This document shows, in pieces, positions 30,251 through 39,208 of a DNA stretch of 64,000 nucleotides. The notes below the pieces were generated by a model that did not search any database, had not been told where the DNA came from, and saw only the letters and a list, made by a program, of their open reading frames with translations. The stretch comes from Leptotrichia wadei (GTDB lineage: Bacteria > Fusobacteriota > Fusobacteriia > Fusobacteriales > Leptotrichiaceae). Location of the stretch: assembly GCF_007990445.1 (NCBI RefSeq), contig NZ_AP019841.1, positions 124,001 through 188,000 of the forward strand, read 5' to 3'. Made by a program: the position numbers and the translations under genes. The stretch's first letter is position 1; every line of letters begins with the position of its first letter.

Positions 30251-30301
30251 AGCTGTACCTCTTTCTGCTTATTTATGTTTAAAATTTAATTTTGTAATTA
30301 A

Positions 30302-32806
30302 TTAACTTAATCTTGGGAATATGAATACTCCATAAACTGGGCCTGCATGAGCTCCTATTACCGCCCCGATTTCCCTATTTAATATCAATGAGTTAATTTT
30401 TGGATTATTTTCCACTTCTGAATAAATTCTCACAACATTTTCAAGTTCAGTTGGAGTTCCACCCCATCCGCTCATAAGTACGATGCTTTGTTTTTTACTT
30501 TCACGTTCAATATATTTTTCAATGTATTTTTGTGCATTGCGTTCACCAAGAACTTTTTTCTCAACTGTAACTTCCCCTTGATTTACAGTCAAGATAGGTT
30601 TCATGTTCAATGCTCCAGCTATTGTTGAACTTGCCTTTCCAATTCTTCCACCTTTTTCAAGATATTTCAAGTCTGGAATAATCATAAGAAGCTTACCTTT
30701 AGTTCTAAAGTTATTTACCCAGTTGATAATTTCTGTAAAACTTTCTCCCCTTACTGATTTTCCTGCCGCTCCCAGCACAAGGAATCCTTGCAGTAACGAA
30801 GCTCCTAAACTGTCGATTAATTCTATGTCATTTTCTCTATTTGTAAGACTTCTTCCAACTTTTGCCGCTTGTATTGTTCCGCTTAATTTTGATGATGGAT
30901 GTATTGAAATAATCTTTTTATATCCTTTTTCAAATAACTTATTATAGGCATTTAAAAAGTCTTGCGGTGATGGCTGAGATGTCTTAATTCTCGCATTATT
31001 ATCCAACATTTGATGCCAGAATTCTGATTTTGAAATTTCTACACCATCCTTATAAAGTTCCCCATTTATATCAATTCTTAAAGGAACTACCTTTATTGGA
31101 AGCCCTTCGATGTCTTCATCTGTCAAATCTGATACAGAATCTGTTAAAATAGCAATTTCAGGCATATTTGGATCTTTATTTTCAATATACAAGTAATAAT
31201 AGTAATTTTCCTGATTTCCATTAATATTTGCAGTTTTCAATCCTGCCAGTTTTTCTTCAATACTTTTTTGTGAAGCTTCATCCTTTTCATTTCCGCTTAC
31301 AACAACTGCAGTTATTGTATTTTTAGTTACCAAGTCATCTAATATTGCATCTGCCACTTCTTTTAATGATTTTTTTGCATATTTTATTTTCCCGTTTACA
31401 AGCCCGATAAAGTCATCTTTTTCTATTGACAAGTCTTCAATTTTTGTATCTCTTACAGCCTTTGTAATTTCCACGGAATAGTTTCTGGAAGCTGCTTCTT
31501 TTAACTCATCAATGTCAGTATCTTTATTTCTTAGAAAATAATATCCGTCAAGCATTGTTTTTGTATCTAGAACAACAACTGTTTTTTTAGATTTTTCAGC
31601 TGCCATTTTTGCTGTTGTAATTACATTTTTATTGTTTGGAAGAATGTAAACATTTTCCTTTTCAGTTTTTCCAATGGCATTCAATATTTCCTGAACACTT
31701 GGATTTTTACTTTGTCCTCCCAAGATTACCACATCTGCACCAAGTTTTAAAAATTCATCCTTCAAATTTTCAGAATCCGCCAAAATCACAAAGGCTGATT
31801 TTGTTTTATCAATTTTTTTATTTGCAAAAATCTTTGCTTCATCCTTTTCACTGAAAATTTGCAAATTATCGTGCTGTAACTTCATATTTTCCACCTTCAT
31901 TTTTTCCAGCGGTCCATATTCCAATGCAATTTCAATCGCTTTTCCAGGATGGTTTGTATGAATGTGAGTCTTAAACTTTTTAGAAGTTTGTGCAAATACA
32001 GCAGAATCTCCCAATTCCAGCACACGTTTTTTATATTCATCTGTATCAAAGTTACCATTTAAAATGATAAATTCAGTACAGTATTGAAAATGTATGCTTT
32101 CAGGATCATGATTAATATTTGCTATTGTCTTGTCAAATTCATTTTCCTTAACTTGAGCCTTTTGCAATTCAGCTAGCAGGTTCAATTCAGTTGTAACCTT
32201 ATAAAATCCCTCAAAAAAGAAAAACAGCCCTTTTCCACCAGCATCAACTACTCCAGCCTCTTTCAATTTTGGAAGCAGTTCAGGCGTTTCATCCACAGCC
32301 TTTTTCCCAGCCTCTACAATCTCCTTCAAAAATGCCACCAAATCTTCAAATTTTTCAGCACATTCTGTAGCCTTTTCAGAAATTTTTCTAATAACCGTAA
32401 GCATTGTCCCTTCAACAGGTTCACTTACAGCATTATAAGCAGTTTCCTTTGCGCTCACAAGAGCTTCTGCCACATCTTTTGGTAACAGCTTAACTTTTTC
32501 ACCAATCCCTCTTAAAAACCCTGTGATTACTTGTGACAAAATTGTCCCTGAATTTCCACGAGCTCCCATCAACACAGCCTCTTCAACTACATCTATAAGC
32601 TGAGGCATTTTTATTTTTTCATCTGTCTTTTCTTCCAGATCATTTATCATCGAATTTAATGTCATTGACATATTACTCCCAGTATCTCCATCAGGAACTG
32701 GATAAACATTCAGTTCATTTAAAAGCTCCTCATGTTTTGTAACCCATTTTCCACCGCCAATAAACACTAATTTTAGCCTTTTGGCATCCAAATATTTTAT
32801 TGCCAT
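30302..32806 (-). CDS. Fatty acid kinase: FakA (DAK2) fused to FakB (DegV)
   Basis: FakA phosphorylates a fatty acid held by the DegV-type protein FakB. Here both are in one chain of 834 residues. The N-terminal DAK2 domain has NVYPVPDGDTGSNMSMTL, whose aspartates (39, 41) bind Mg-ADP, and MGARGNSGTILSQ. The FakA middle and C-terminal regions follow. From about residue 548 comes a complete DegV domain: AILTDSVSDLT, KTSQPSP, PSSKLSGT, and HAGPVYGVF with the conserved histidine near the end. In Firmicutes FakA and FakB are separate proteins, often with several FakBs. Start with a GGAGG site. The fusion limits FakA to a built-in acyl carrier unless others act in trans. Confidence 0.9.
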   Translation of the reverse strand: MAIKYLDAKRLKLVFIGGGKWVTKHEELLNELNVYPVPDGDTGSNMSMTLNSMINDLEEKTDEKIKMPQLIDVVEEAVLMGARGNSGTILSQVITGFLRGIGEKVKLLPKDVAEALVSAKETAYNAVSEPVEGTMLTVIRKISEKATECAEKFEDLVAFLKEIVEAGKKAVDETPELLPKLKEAGVVDAGGKGLFFFFEGFYKVTTELNLLAELQKAQVKENEFDKTIANINHDPESIHFQYCTEFIILNGNFDTDEYKKRVLELGDSAVFAQTSKKFKTHIHTNHPGKAIEIALEYGPLEKMKVENMKLQHDNLQIFSEKDEAKIFANKKIDKTKSAFVILADSENLKDEFLKLGADVVILGGQSKNPSVQEILNAIGKTEKENVYILPNNKNVITTAKMAAEKSKKTVVVLDTKTMLDGYYFLRNKDTDIDELKEAASRNYSVEITKAVRDTKIEDLSIEKDDFIGLVNGKIKYAKKSLKEVADAILDDLVTKNTITAVVVSGNEKDEASQKSIEEKLAGLKTANINGNQENYYYYLYIENKDPNMPEIAILTDSVSDLTDEDIEGLPIKVVPLRIDINGELYKDGVEISKSEFWHQMLDNNARIKTSQPSPQDFLNAYNKLFEKGYKKIISIHPSSKLSGTIQAAKVGRSLTNRENDIELIDSLGASLLQGFLVLGAAGKSVRGESFTEIINWVNNFRTKGKLLMIIPDLKYLEKGGRIGKASSTIAGALNMKPILTVNQGEVTVEKKVLGERNAQKYIEKYIERESKKQSIVLMSGWGGTPTELENVVRIYSEVENNPKINSLILNREIGAVIGAHAGPVYGVFIFPRLS

Positions 32807-32984
32807 TATTTCCTCCTAAAAATAATTTTTTTATATTTTCTGATTATTTTTTATTTAATTAATAAATCCATTCTAAATCTATTTCCTAAAGATTCATATT
32901 TGAGATTTTTTTATAATTTACATTTTATAGATTATTTTTATGAATAATTGTTTTTCCTTTATTTCTTAATTAATTTTTTTTAAC

Positions 32985-33375
32985 GTAAGGGCGTCAAACA
33001 CCACGCCCTTACAACCCGGCTTACGCAAAACTTTATTATAAAGAAAAAATAAAACTCGATTTTGAATCAAAGTTATCTTGACACAGATAACTGAATACAA
33101 TTTAAAATATGTTCCAAAATCTCAAACAGTTATTTTTTCTTTAACGAAATTTTGCTTGATATTTGTTTTAGTCAAATAATCCATCATAATTGAATTAGAA
33201 CGTCGTGATTTTTTTGGAATGAAATTGACTGTTTGAGCTTTTTCAAAATTTTTAAATTGTAATTAGTTTAAAAATTTTATAAGAATTTTTATTAAAAAGC
33301 GAGTTTCAATTTCATTTCAAAAAAATGCTTAGACAAGCGGGGATTGTAAAGGGGATGGCGACTGATCCCCTTTAC
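32985..33375. repeat. Near-palindromic intergenic element of about 390 bp
   Basis: No gene was found between 32807 and 33486. The region is two divergent copies of one sequence in inverted orientation. The outer ends are perfect hairpins with 8-base loops: a 10-bp stem GTAAGGGCGT at 32985-33012 and an 11-bp stem GTAAAGGGGAT at 33346-33375. The stems differ at paired positions, so base pairing is kept. Moving inward, both arms share CGGG/GGGG-TTGTAA, AAACTCG, ACAATTTAAAA and a 10-bp perfect inverted pair CTCAAACAGT (33121-33130) / ACTGTTTGAG (33228-33237). A further hairpin AGTTATC/GATAACT, again with an 8-base loop, is at 33071-33092. Probably a MITE-like element; its family is unknown. Confidence 0.65.
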
Positions 33376-33486
33376 GTTTGAAAAAAACAAAAAAACAAAT
33401 ATTAATAAAAATAACTTTTGTCAATTTCAAATAAAATTCTTTAATATGAATATTTAAGGTCTTGTTTAATGAAAAAAAAATTTAAT

Positions 33487-33981
33487 TTATTTTATGATTG
33501 ATAAAAATTTTTGAAATAAATTTTCTTTTTTTAAAATAACTTCTATAAATTCACGTACTGCTCCTTCACCGCCGTTTTTAGTAGAAATAAAATCAGCGAT
33601 TGATTTTACTTCGTTTGCTCCATCTAGCGGAGTTCCAGAAAAACCGATTTTTTTTATAATTGCCATGTCATTTAGATCATCGCCCATGTAGGCTATTTCT
33701 TCTTCCTTTAGTCCTGTTTGATTTATAATTTCATCCAGTATTAAAGTCTTTTCAGAAATTCCCTGGAAAAGGTATTTTATTTTTAGTTTTTCAGCACGTC
33801 TTTTTAATAATTCAGATTTTCCACCTGTAATAATTCCAAATTCAATGCCGAGCTTTGGTACATTTACGATGGCATAGCCGTCTTTTACATTGAATTTTTT
33901 TAGTTCTTCGCCACTATTTCCAAGATAGATTCCACCATCGGTCAGTGTTCCATCTACATCTAGTAAAATTAATTTTATCAT
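33487..33981 (-). CDS. kdsC: 3-deoxy-D-manno-octulosonate 8-phosphate phosphatase (KdsC/YrbI family)
   Basis: HAD phosphatase of 164 residues that removes the phosphate from Kdo-8-phosphate for LPS core synthesis. MIKLILLDVDGTLTDGGI carries the two catalytic aspartates (8 and 10), ITGGKSELLKRRAEKL is motif II and YMGDDLNDMAII motif IV. The small, cap-less size is typical of KdsC. No kdsA, kdsB or kdsD is adjacent. A related sialic-acid or heptose HAD is possible but less likely. Confidence 0.85.
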   Translation of the reverse strand: MIKLILLDVDGTLTDGGIYLGNSGEELKKFNVKDGYAIVNVPKLGIEFGIITGGKSELLKRRAEKLKIKYLFQGISEKTLILDEIINQTGLKEEEIAYMGDDLNDMAIIKKIGFSGTPLDGANEVKSIADFISTKNGGEGAVREFIEVILKKENLFQKFLSIIK

Positions 33982-34013
33982 TTTCTCTCCATTTATGTTT
34001 ACAACTTGTTATT

Positions 34014-34043
34014 ATTATACCACAATATATGGTTGTTATTCAA
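34014..34043 (-). promoter_or_regulatory. Promoter for kdsC
   Basis: On the minus strand TTGAAT and TATAAT are 18 bases apart, with an extended -10 (TGG before TATAAT), about 33 bases ahead of the kdsC start codon. Confidence 0.5.
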
Positions 34044-34231
34044 ATTTATTTTGCAAAAAAACTAAACGAGAATATTTAAAGAGTATTTATGGATAATCTT
34101 GAATAAGTTCGATGGTTAAGGGTCTAGGGATACTTCAGATCATATTATTTTTAATTTATATCACAGTATATCTTTATAATAAATTTAATCTTTCATAGAA
34201 TATTCTTTTAATTAAAATTTTAAAAAAAATA

Positions 34232-34260
34232 TTGACTTTTAGGAAAAATGTGGGATAATA
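34232..34260 (+). promoter_or_regulatory. Promoter of predicted structured RNA upstream of pckA
   Basis: TTGACT at 34232-34237 and ATAATA or GATAAT near 34254-34260 are spaced 16-17 bases apart. No ORF follows for more than 450 bases, so the product would be an untranslated leader or small RNA. Confidence 0.55.
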
Positions 34261-34265
34261 CTAGT

Positions 34266-34568
34266 GTAGGGAAAAAATAATGTTAAATATGCTTTTAGGC
34301 AATTATATGGCTAGAATAGTGTAATGTTTGTATTAAAGATCAGTGTTAGCAGATTTTTGATACATATTAAAAAAACTGCTGGCTATAAAATTGTAATTTT
34401 TTGATATGTATCTAAATTGTAAATTTAAATTGCTTTTAAGATTTAATATCAAAAGAATTTTGTATTTATTTTTTATAAAAATATTATTATAAATTTAACA
34501 TAACCCAAACAAATTCAAAATTAAAAATATTTTGTGTTTCCCTACATAAAAGTAGGGATTTTTTGTTT
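34266..34568 (+). ncRNA. Candidate structured RNA or leader ahead of pckA
   Basis: The interval lies between a good promoter and an intrinsic terminator and has no convincing ORF. Its first bases, TGTAGGGAAA (34265-34274), are complementary to TTTCCCTACA (34537-34546), which is also the left arm of the terminator, so two folds compete. Inside, GTTAGCAG (34345-34352) pairs with CTGCTGGC (34376-34383) with G-U pairs. GATACATAT (34359-34367) pairs with ATATGTATC (34404-34412), in an interlocking, pseudoknot-like order. It does not show the marks of RNase P, tmRNA or SRP RNA. A 6S-like RNA or an attenuating leader for the pckA-oad genes are the main ideas. Confidence 0.45.
34539..34568 (+). terminator. 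Intrinsic terminator upstream of pckA
   Basis: TCCCTAC (34539-34545) pairs with GTAGGGA (34552-34558) around ATAAAA, followed by a T run. No plus-strand protein gene precedes it, so it ends the predicted RNA that starts near 34266. Confidence 0.75.
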
Positions 34569-34727
34569 TATTGGTGTTAATTGCTAATTTTATGATAGAT
34601 TGATTGTAAAAGTAAAGACTAGGAAATTTAAAGAATATTGACCTTTGTTGAAATAAAAGATATTGGTTTATTAAATACATTTATTTTTACAAATGACTAC
34701 AAATTTTTTAAATACGGAGGGAGTATT

Positions 34728-36323
34728 ATGAAAAAAGTAACAAAAGATTTGGAAAAATTAGGAATAGTAAATGTAATCCAAATTTATAGAAATTTGACAC
34801 CTGCGGAACTTGTTGAACATGCATTAAAAAGAGGAGAAGGTACATTGTCAAGCAGTGGAGCTTTGGTTGTGACGACAGGGAAGTATACAGGACGTTCGCC
34901 TAAGGATAAATATATTGTTGACACTCCAGGGGTTCATGAAAAAATTGCTTGGGGGAATGTGAATAAGCCTATTGAAAAGGAAAAATTTGATTCTATTTAT
35001 AATAAATTGATTGCATATTTGCAAAATCGGGAAATATTTATATTTGATGGAATGGCGGGAGCAGATCCAGCCTGCAGAAAGAAATTTAGAATAATAAATG
35101 AACGAGCTAGCCAAAATTTATTTATACATCAGCTTTTAATCCGTCCGACAGAGGAAGAATTAAAGGATTATGGACATGCTGATTTTACAGTAATTGCGGC
35201 GCCAGGATTTAAATGCAATGCAAAAATTGATGGAATAAATTCATCGGCTGCGATAATTATTGATTATGAAGCAAAAGTTGGGATTATTTGCGGAACAGAA
35301 TATTCGGGAGAAATAAAGAAAAGCGTATTTTCAATAATGAACTTTGTAATGCCTGAAATGGATGTATTGCCTATGCACTGTTCTGCCAATATGGATCCAA
35401 ACACTGGACAGACTGCTATATTTTTCGGGCTTTCAGGAACTGGAAAAACTACGCTTTCAACAGATCCTAACCGTAAGTTAATCGGAGATGATGAACATGG
35501 ATGGTCAGATCATAGCATTTTCAACTTTGAAGGAGGATGTTATGCAAAATGTATAAATCTTGCTCCAGAACACGAGCCTGATATTTATAATGCGATAAAA
35601 TTTGGAAGTCTTGTGGAAAATGTTGTAATGAATCCAAGTACACGTGAATTTGACTTTTATGACAAGAGCTTAACTGAAAATACAAGAGTTGGGTATCCGA
35701 TTAATCATATAAAAAATGCACAAATTCCTGGAATTGGAGGAATTCCAAATGTTGTAATATTTTTGACGGCAGATGCATTTGGTGTTTTACCGCCTGTTTC
35801 AAGACTTTCGAGAGATGCGGCAATTTATCATTTTGTAACAGGATTTACTTCTAAGCTGGCTGGAACTGAACGTGGAATTACAGAACCGCAGCCTACATTC
35901 TCAACTTGCTTTGGAGAACCATTTATGCCGCTTGATCCATCAGTTTATGCAGAAATGCTAGGTAAAAAGATAGATCTTCACAATACAAAAGTATTTTTAA
36001 TAAATACAGGTTGGTCTGGCGGACCTTACGGTGTTGGAAATCGTATGAACTTAACATATACAAGGGCGATGGTAACAGCAGCGTTAAACGGTGATTTAGA
36101 TGAAGTGGAATACAGACACGATGATATTTTCAACCTGGAAATTCCGCAATATTGCCCAAATGTTCCAAGTGAACTGTTAAATCCGGTAGATACGTGGGCA
36201 AATAAGGAAGCCTATGAAGCGGCTGCTAAAAAACTTGCTAAAATGTTTAGAGAAAATTTTGAAACAAAATATCCAAATATGCCAGAACATATTGTAAATG
36301 CTGGACCATCGTATTTTGAGTAG
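34728..36323 (+). CDS. pckA: Phosphoenolpyruvate carboxykinase (ATP)
   Basis: Interconverts oxaloacetate plus ATP with PEP, CO2 and ADP. TGKYTGRSPKDKYIVD near the start, the kinase loop FFGLSGTGKTTLSTDPNR and the metal region GDDEHGWSD are diagnostic. Start set at the ATG at 34728 after CGGAGGGAG, giving 531 residues, the normal size; a longer in-frame reading from a TTG at 34638 would add 30 unsupported residues. In a fermenter it probably works toward oxaloacetate, which the following Oad genes then decarboxylate. A weak promoter (TTGACC at 34638) may lie after the terminator at 34568. Confidence 0.96.
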   Translation: MKKVTKDLEKLGIVNVIQIYRNLTPAELVEHALKRGEGTLSSSGALVVTTGKYTGRSPKDKYIVDTPGVHEKIAWGNVNKPIEKEKFDSIYNKLIAYLQNREIFIFDGMAGADPACRKKFRIINERASQNLFIHQLLIRPTEEELKDYGHADFTVIAAPGFKCNAKIDGINSSAAIIIDYEAKVGIICGTEYSGEIKKSVFSIMNFVMPEMDVLPMHCSANMDPNTGQTAIFFGLSGTGKTTLSTDPNRKLIGDDEHGWSDHSIFNFEGGCYAKCINLAPEHEPDIYNAIKFGSLVENVVMNPSTREFDFYDKSLTENTRVGYPINHIKNAQIPGIGGIPNVVIFLTADAFGVLPPVSRLSRDAAIYHFVTGFTSKLAGTERGITEPQPTFSTCFGEPFMPLDPSVYAEMLGKKIDLHNTKVFLINTGWSGGPYGVGNRMNLTYTRAMVTAALNGDLDEVEYRHDDIFNLEIPQYCPNVPSELLNPVDTWANKEAYEAAAKKLAKMFRENFETKYPNMPEHIVNAGPSYFE

Positions 36324-36367
36324 ATTAACTGTTTATTTTATGACAGCTTTAAAACATGGAGGTTTTT

Positions 36368-37786
36368 ATGGGAAGAGTAAAAATAACAGAAACATCGCTA
36401 AGGGATGGGCATCAGTCACTTATGGCAACAAGGATGACAACTGCTGAAATGCTTCCAATAATAGAAACAATGGATAAAGTTGGATATTATGCAATGGAAG
36501 TCTGGGGTGGAGCAACTTATGATGCGGCAATTAGATTTTTACATGAAGATCCGTGGGAAAGACTGCGGGAAATTAGGAAAAGAGCTAAAAATACAAAGCT
36601 GCAAATGCTTTTGAGAGGACAAAATTTACTTGGTTATCGGCATTATGCAGATGATATTGTGGATAAGTTTGTTGAACTTTCAATAAAAAATGGAATTGAT
36701 ATTATTAGAACATTTGATGCTTTGAATGATACGAGAAATATAAGACAGGCATCTGAAAGCACTAAGAAATATGGAGGGCATAGCCAGCTTGCTATTTGCT
36801 ATACAATTAGCCCAGTTCACACGATTGAATATTATAAAAAACTGGCTTTGGAAATGCAAAGCATGGGAGCAGATTCCATCGCTATAAAGGATATGTCTGG
36901 AATTCTGCTTCCAAATATGGCTTATGAACTTGTAGGCGAGTTAAAAAGCATTTTGAAAGTTCCGCTTGAATTACATACGCATGCAACTGCGGGATTAGCT
37001 GGAATGAGCACGTTAAAGGCAATTGAGGCTGGAGTGGATATTGTAGATACGGCAATTTCGCCTTTTGGAGGTGGAACTTCACAGCCGCCTACAGAATCGC
37101 TTGTCAGAACTTTGCAAGGCTCAAAATACGATACAGGATTGGATCTTGAACTTTTAAAGGAAATTGCAGAGTATTTTAAGCCAATAAGAAAAAAATACAT
37201 TGACAATGGAACATTAAATCCAAAGGCTCTTGCGGTAGAGCCAAGCATTGTGGAATATCAGCTGCCTGGAGGAATGCTTTCAAATCTTGTGTCGCAATTG
37301 AAGGCGCAGGGAGCGGAAGATAAATATGAAGATGTGCTTCGTGAAATTCCGAAGGTAAGAAAAGATCTAGGTTATCCGCCATTAGTAACTCCAATGAGCC
37401 AAATGGTTGGAACGCAGTCAGTATTTAATGTTTTGACAGGACAAAGATATAAGATGATTCCGAAGGAAATTAAAGATTATGTGAAGGGAATGTACGGGAA
37501 ATCACCTGTGGAAATTTCTAGTGAAATTAAGTCGGTTATAATTGGAAATGATAAGGTATTTACTGGAAGACCTGCCGATTTGCTGCAAAATGAATATGAT
37601 ACGATGAAAAATGAAATTGGAAGCTTGGCAAAGTCTGATGAAGATGTATTGACTTATGCGTGTTTTCCTCAAATTGCAAAAAATTATTTGAAGGAAAAAT
37701 ATGAAGCGAAATATTTAAAGGAAACAGAAAAACAAAAAAAATCAAAAGGTGAAATAAGTGTTCAAAATATTGAAGTGATTTTTTAA
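36368..37786 (+). CDS. oadA: Oxaloacetate decarboxylase alpha subunit (carboxyltransferase)
   Basis: Transfers carboxyl from oxaloacetate to biotin; first half-reaction of the Na+-pumping decarboxylase. TETSLRDGHQSLMATRM gives the metal site, AIKDMSG the catalytic lysine, and LHTHATAGLAGM the metal-binding histidines. The chain ends at residue 472, before the biotin domain that many OadA proteins carry; that domain is a separate gene at 38783. Start set at the ATG at 36368, because the upstream ATG at 36356 precedes the GGAGG site. It follows pckA by about 45 bp. Confidence 0.94.
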   Translation: MGRVKITETSLRDGHQSLMATRMTTAEMLPIIETMDKVGYYAMEVWGGATYDAAIRFLHEDPWERLREIRKRAKNTKLQMLLRGQNLLGYRHYADDIVDKFVELSIKNGIDIIRTFDALNDTRNIRQASESTKKYGGHSQLAICYTISPVHTIEYYKKLALEMQSMGADSIAIKDMSGILLPNMAYELVGELKSILKVPLELHTHATAGLAGMSTLKAIEAGVDIVDTAISPFGGGTSQPPTESLVRTLQGSKYDTGLDLELLKEIAEYFKPIRKKYIDNGTLNPKALAVEPSIVEYQLPGGMLSNLVSQLKAQGAEDKYEDVLREIPKVRKDLGYPPLVTPMSQMVGTQSVFNVLTGQRYKMIPKEIKDYVKGMYGKSPVEISSEIKSVIIGNDKVFTGRPADLLQNEYDTMKNEIGSLAKSDEDVLTYACFPQIAKNYLKEKYEAKYLKETEKQKKSKGEISVQNIEVIF

Positions 37787-37928
37787 AAAATTAGGATGTG
37801 GTAAATTGATGACTTTTTTAGCTGTGGTGTAAGACTTCTTTAAGATCGGGACTTAAAATAGGCTATTTTTGATGAGTTCTATTATCCCGGTTCTGGAGGG
37901 GATTTGGTAACTCAAAGAGAGGTGGAAA

Positions 37929-38195
37929 ATGAATTTAGATATAGATTATTTCAAAAGAAAGTTAAAGGAAATAACAGATTGGTATGAAAATACTGCTTGG
38001 AATAAAAAAACATTACTTGAAAAAATATTAGAACTTGATACGGAAATAAATAAGACTCGTGATAAGGAAAACCTGATAGATTGGGAAAAATTAACTCATA
38101 CAGAAGAAAAAATTGTAAGTGATATGGTTCATCTTAGAAATAAAATGAAACTTTCGCATAAGGAAAAGTTTGACAGTTATTACAAAGTAAAGTAA
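37929..38195 (+). CDS. Small unknown protein within the oad cluster
   Basis: Not recognised. An 88-residue, highly charged, probably all-helical protein with no membrane segment or signal peptide. It has a good ribosome site (AGAGAGGTGG) and lies between oadA and oadG in the same direction, with 140 bp before and 194 bp after. It could be an accessory factor of the decarboxylase or an unrelated insertion. Lack of repeats or cysteines gives no hint of function. Confidence 0.55.
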   Translation: MNLDIDYFKRKLKEITDWYENTAWNKKTLLEKILELDTEINKTRDKENLIDWEKLTHTEEKIVSDMVHLRNKMKLSHKEKFDSYYKVK

Positions 38196-38250
38196 TAAAA
38201 AATATATTTGAATCCATTAAAATCGAACTTGTGAAAATTAATTAAACTAA

Positions 38251-38306
38251 ATTTTGAATAAACAGTTGTAATTTTTCAGTTCGGTTTTATATAATTTTGC
38301 TCTAAA
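38251..38306 (+). repeat. Dispersed intergenic repeat, copy 1
   Basis: The run TTTGAATAAACAGTTG...TTTTTCAGTTCGGTTTTA...AATTTTGCT matches, with gaps, the copies at 41199-41270 and 47532-47602. It lies in the noncoding gap before oadG. It encodes nothing visible. Confidence 0.55.
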
Positions 38307-38389
38307 TAATTTTGGATAAATGTTAGGTTTTTGTAATTAGAGTTGTTTTTGTGTGATATTTTATAGAAAATGAAAGGAATAATTAAAAT

Positions 38390-38752
38390 ATGAAAAGTAT
38401 TTTGTTTGGAAATTCGGCTGTAACATTTGCAGATGCGATTTATATTTCAGTTGTAAGTATGTTAATTGTTTTTTTCATATTATTTTTAATTTCATTTATG
38501 TTATCATTTTTTAAATATTTTTCAAATTTTGAGGGGAAAAATGAAGATAATAAAAAAACAAATGATAATAGAATTTTGGAAAAGTCTGAAAAATTAAGCA
38601 GTGAAAAGGAATTGGATAAAAAAGAAAAATTTAGTATGGAAAAAATAAAAGATGAAACTATGATGGCAGCAATGATGGCGGCTCTGATTGAAGCGGCCGG
38701 GGATAATAAGAATAGCCGTATAAAAATAAGAAGTATTAGGGAAATAAAATAA
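38390..38752 (+). CDS. oadG: Oxaloacetate decarboxylase gamma subunit (OadG family)
   Basis: Small membrane anchor that holds the alpha and beta subunits together. One strong hydrophobic helix at about residues 18-42 is followed by a charged cytoplasmic region and a methionine- and alanine-rich segment (MMAAMMAALIEAA) seen in this family. 120 residues. The assignment rests on topology plus position between oadA and the biotin carrier gene; the sequence itself is weakly conserved. AAAGGAAT site. Confidence 0.75.
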   Translation: MKSILFGNSAVTFADAIYISVVSMLIVFFILFLISFMLSFFKYFSNFEGKNEDNKKTNDNRILEKSEKLSSEKELDKKEKFSMEKIKDETMMAAMMAALIEAAGDNKNSRIKIRSIREIK

Positions 38753-38782
38753 AATCTGGAAATACAAAGGGGCATGACAAAT

Positions 38783-39157
38783 ATGATTAAACTGTATAAA
38801 ATCAGAATTGGAGAAAAAGTTTATGAAGTGGAAGTGGAAGAAGTTACAGAAAAAGATGGAAACATTGAAACTTCAGCTGATTCAAAAGGTAAACAAAAAA
38901 TAGACAAAAATGAAAATCCACCTTTACAAGGGGAAACTGGAAAAAATGAAGTAATAAAAGCTCCAATGCAGGGACTTATTGTGGATGTAAAAGTAAAAAC
39001 CGGAGAAAAGGTAAAAGCTGGAGATGAAATCATCATTTTAGAAGCAATGAAAATGGAAAATCCAATTGTAGCACCTTGTGATGGAGTTATAAATGAAATT
39101 AAAGTGACTAAAGGGGATAAAGTGAATACTGATGATGTTTTGGCAGTATTATCCTAA
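38783..39157 (+). CDS. Biotin carboxyl carrier protein of the decarboxylase
   Basis: Free-standing biotinyl domain with the attachment motif EAMKMEN; the second lysine-flanking Met-Lys-Met is intact. A linker of about 45 charged residues separates a short N-terminal part (KLYKIRIGEKVYEVEVEEV) from the lipoyl-like fold (APMQGLIVDVKVKTGEKV...). Start chosen at the ATG at 38783 (124 residues), which stands 10 bases after GGGG; the ATG at 38774 is too close. It supplies the domain missing from OadA. Confidence 0.92.
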   Translation: MIKLYKIRIGEKVYEVEVEEVTEKDGNIETSADSKGKQKIDKNENPPLQGETGKNEVIKAPMQGLIVDVKVKTGEKVKAGDEIIILEAMKMENPIVAPCDGVINEIKVTKGDKVNTDDVLAVLS

Positions 39158-39208
39158 ATTACTTTAAATTCAATATTACTAAAAACCTAAGGAAAGGATG
39201 GTTTTCAA

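Noticed and set aside
30603-30947. 114-codon plus-strand frame within the FakA-FakB gene
   Set aside because: Antisense to the DegV domain. Its length is explained by the codon pattern of the real gene.
34266-34568. RNase P RNA, tmRNA or SRP RNA for the predicted RNA
   Set aside because: Paired ends first suggested RNase P or tmRNA, but the conserved core sequences of these RNAs are absent.
34638-34727. Longer N-terminus for PEP carboxykinase
   Set aside because: The extra 30 residues are not part of the family, and the best ribosome site precedes the ATG at 34728.
37787-37928. Possible riboswitch or small ORF after oadA
   Set aside because: A weak CGGGA...TCCCG pairing exists, but no convincing structure or frame was found.
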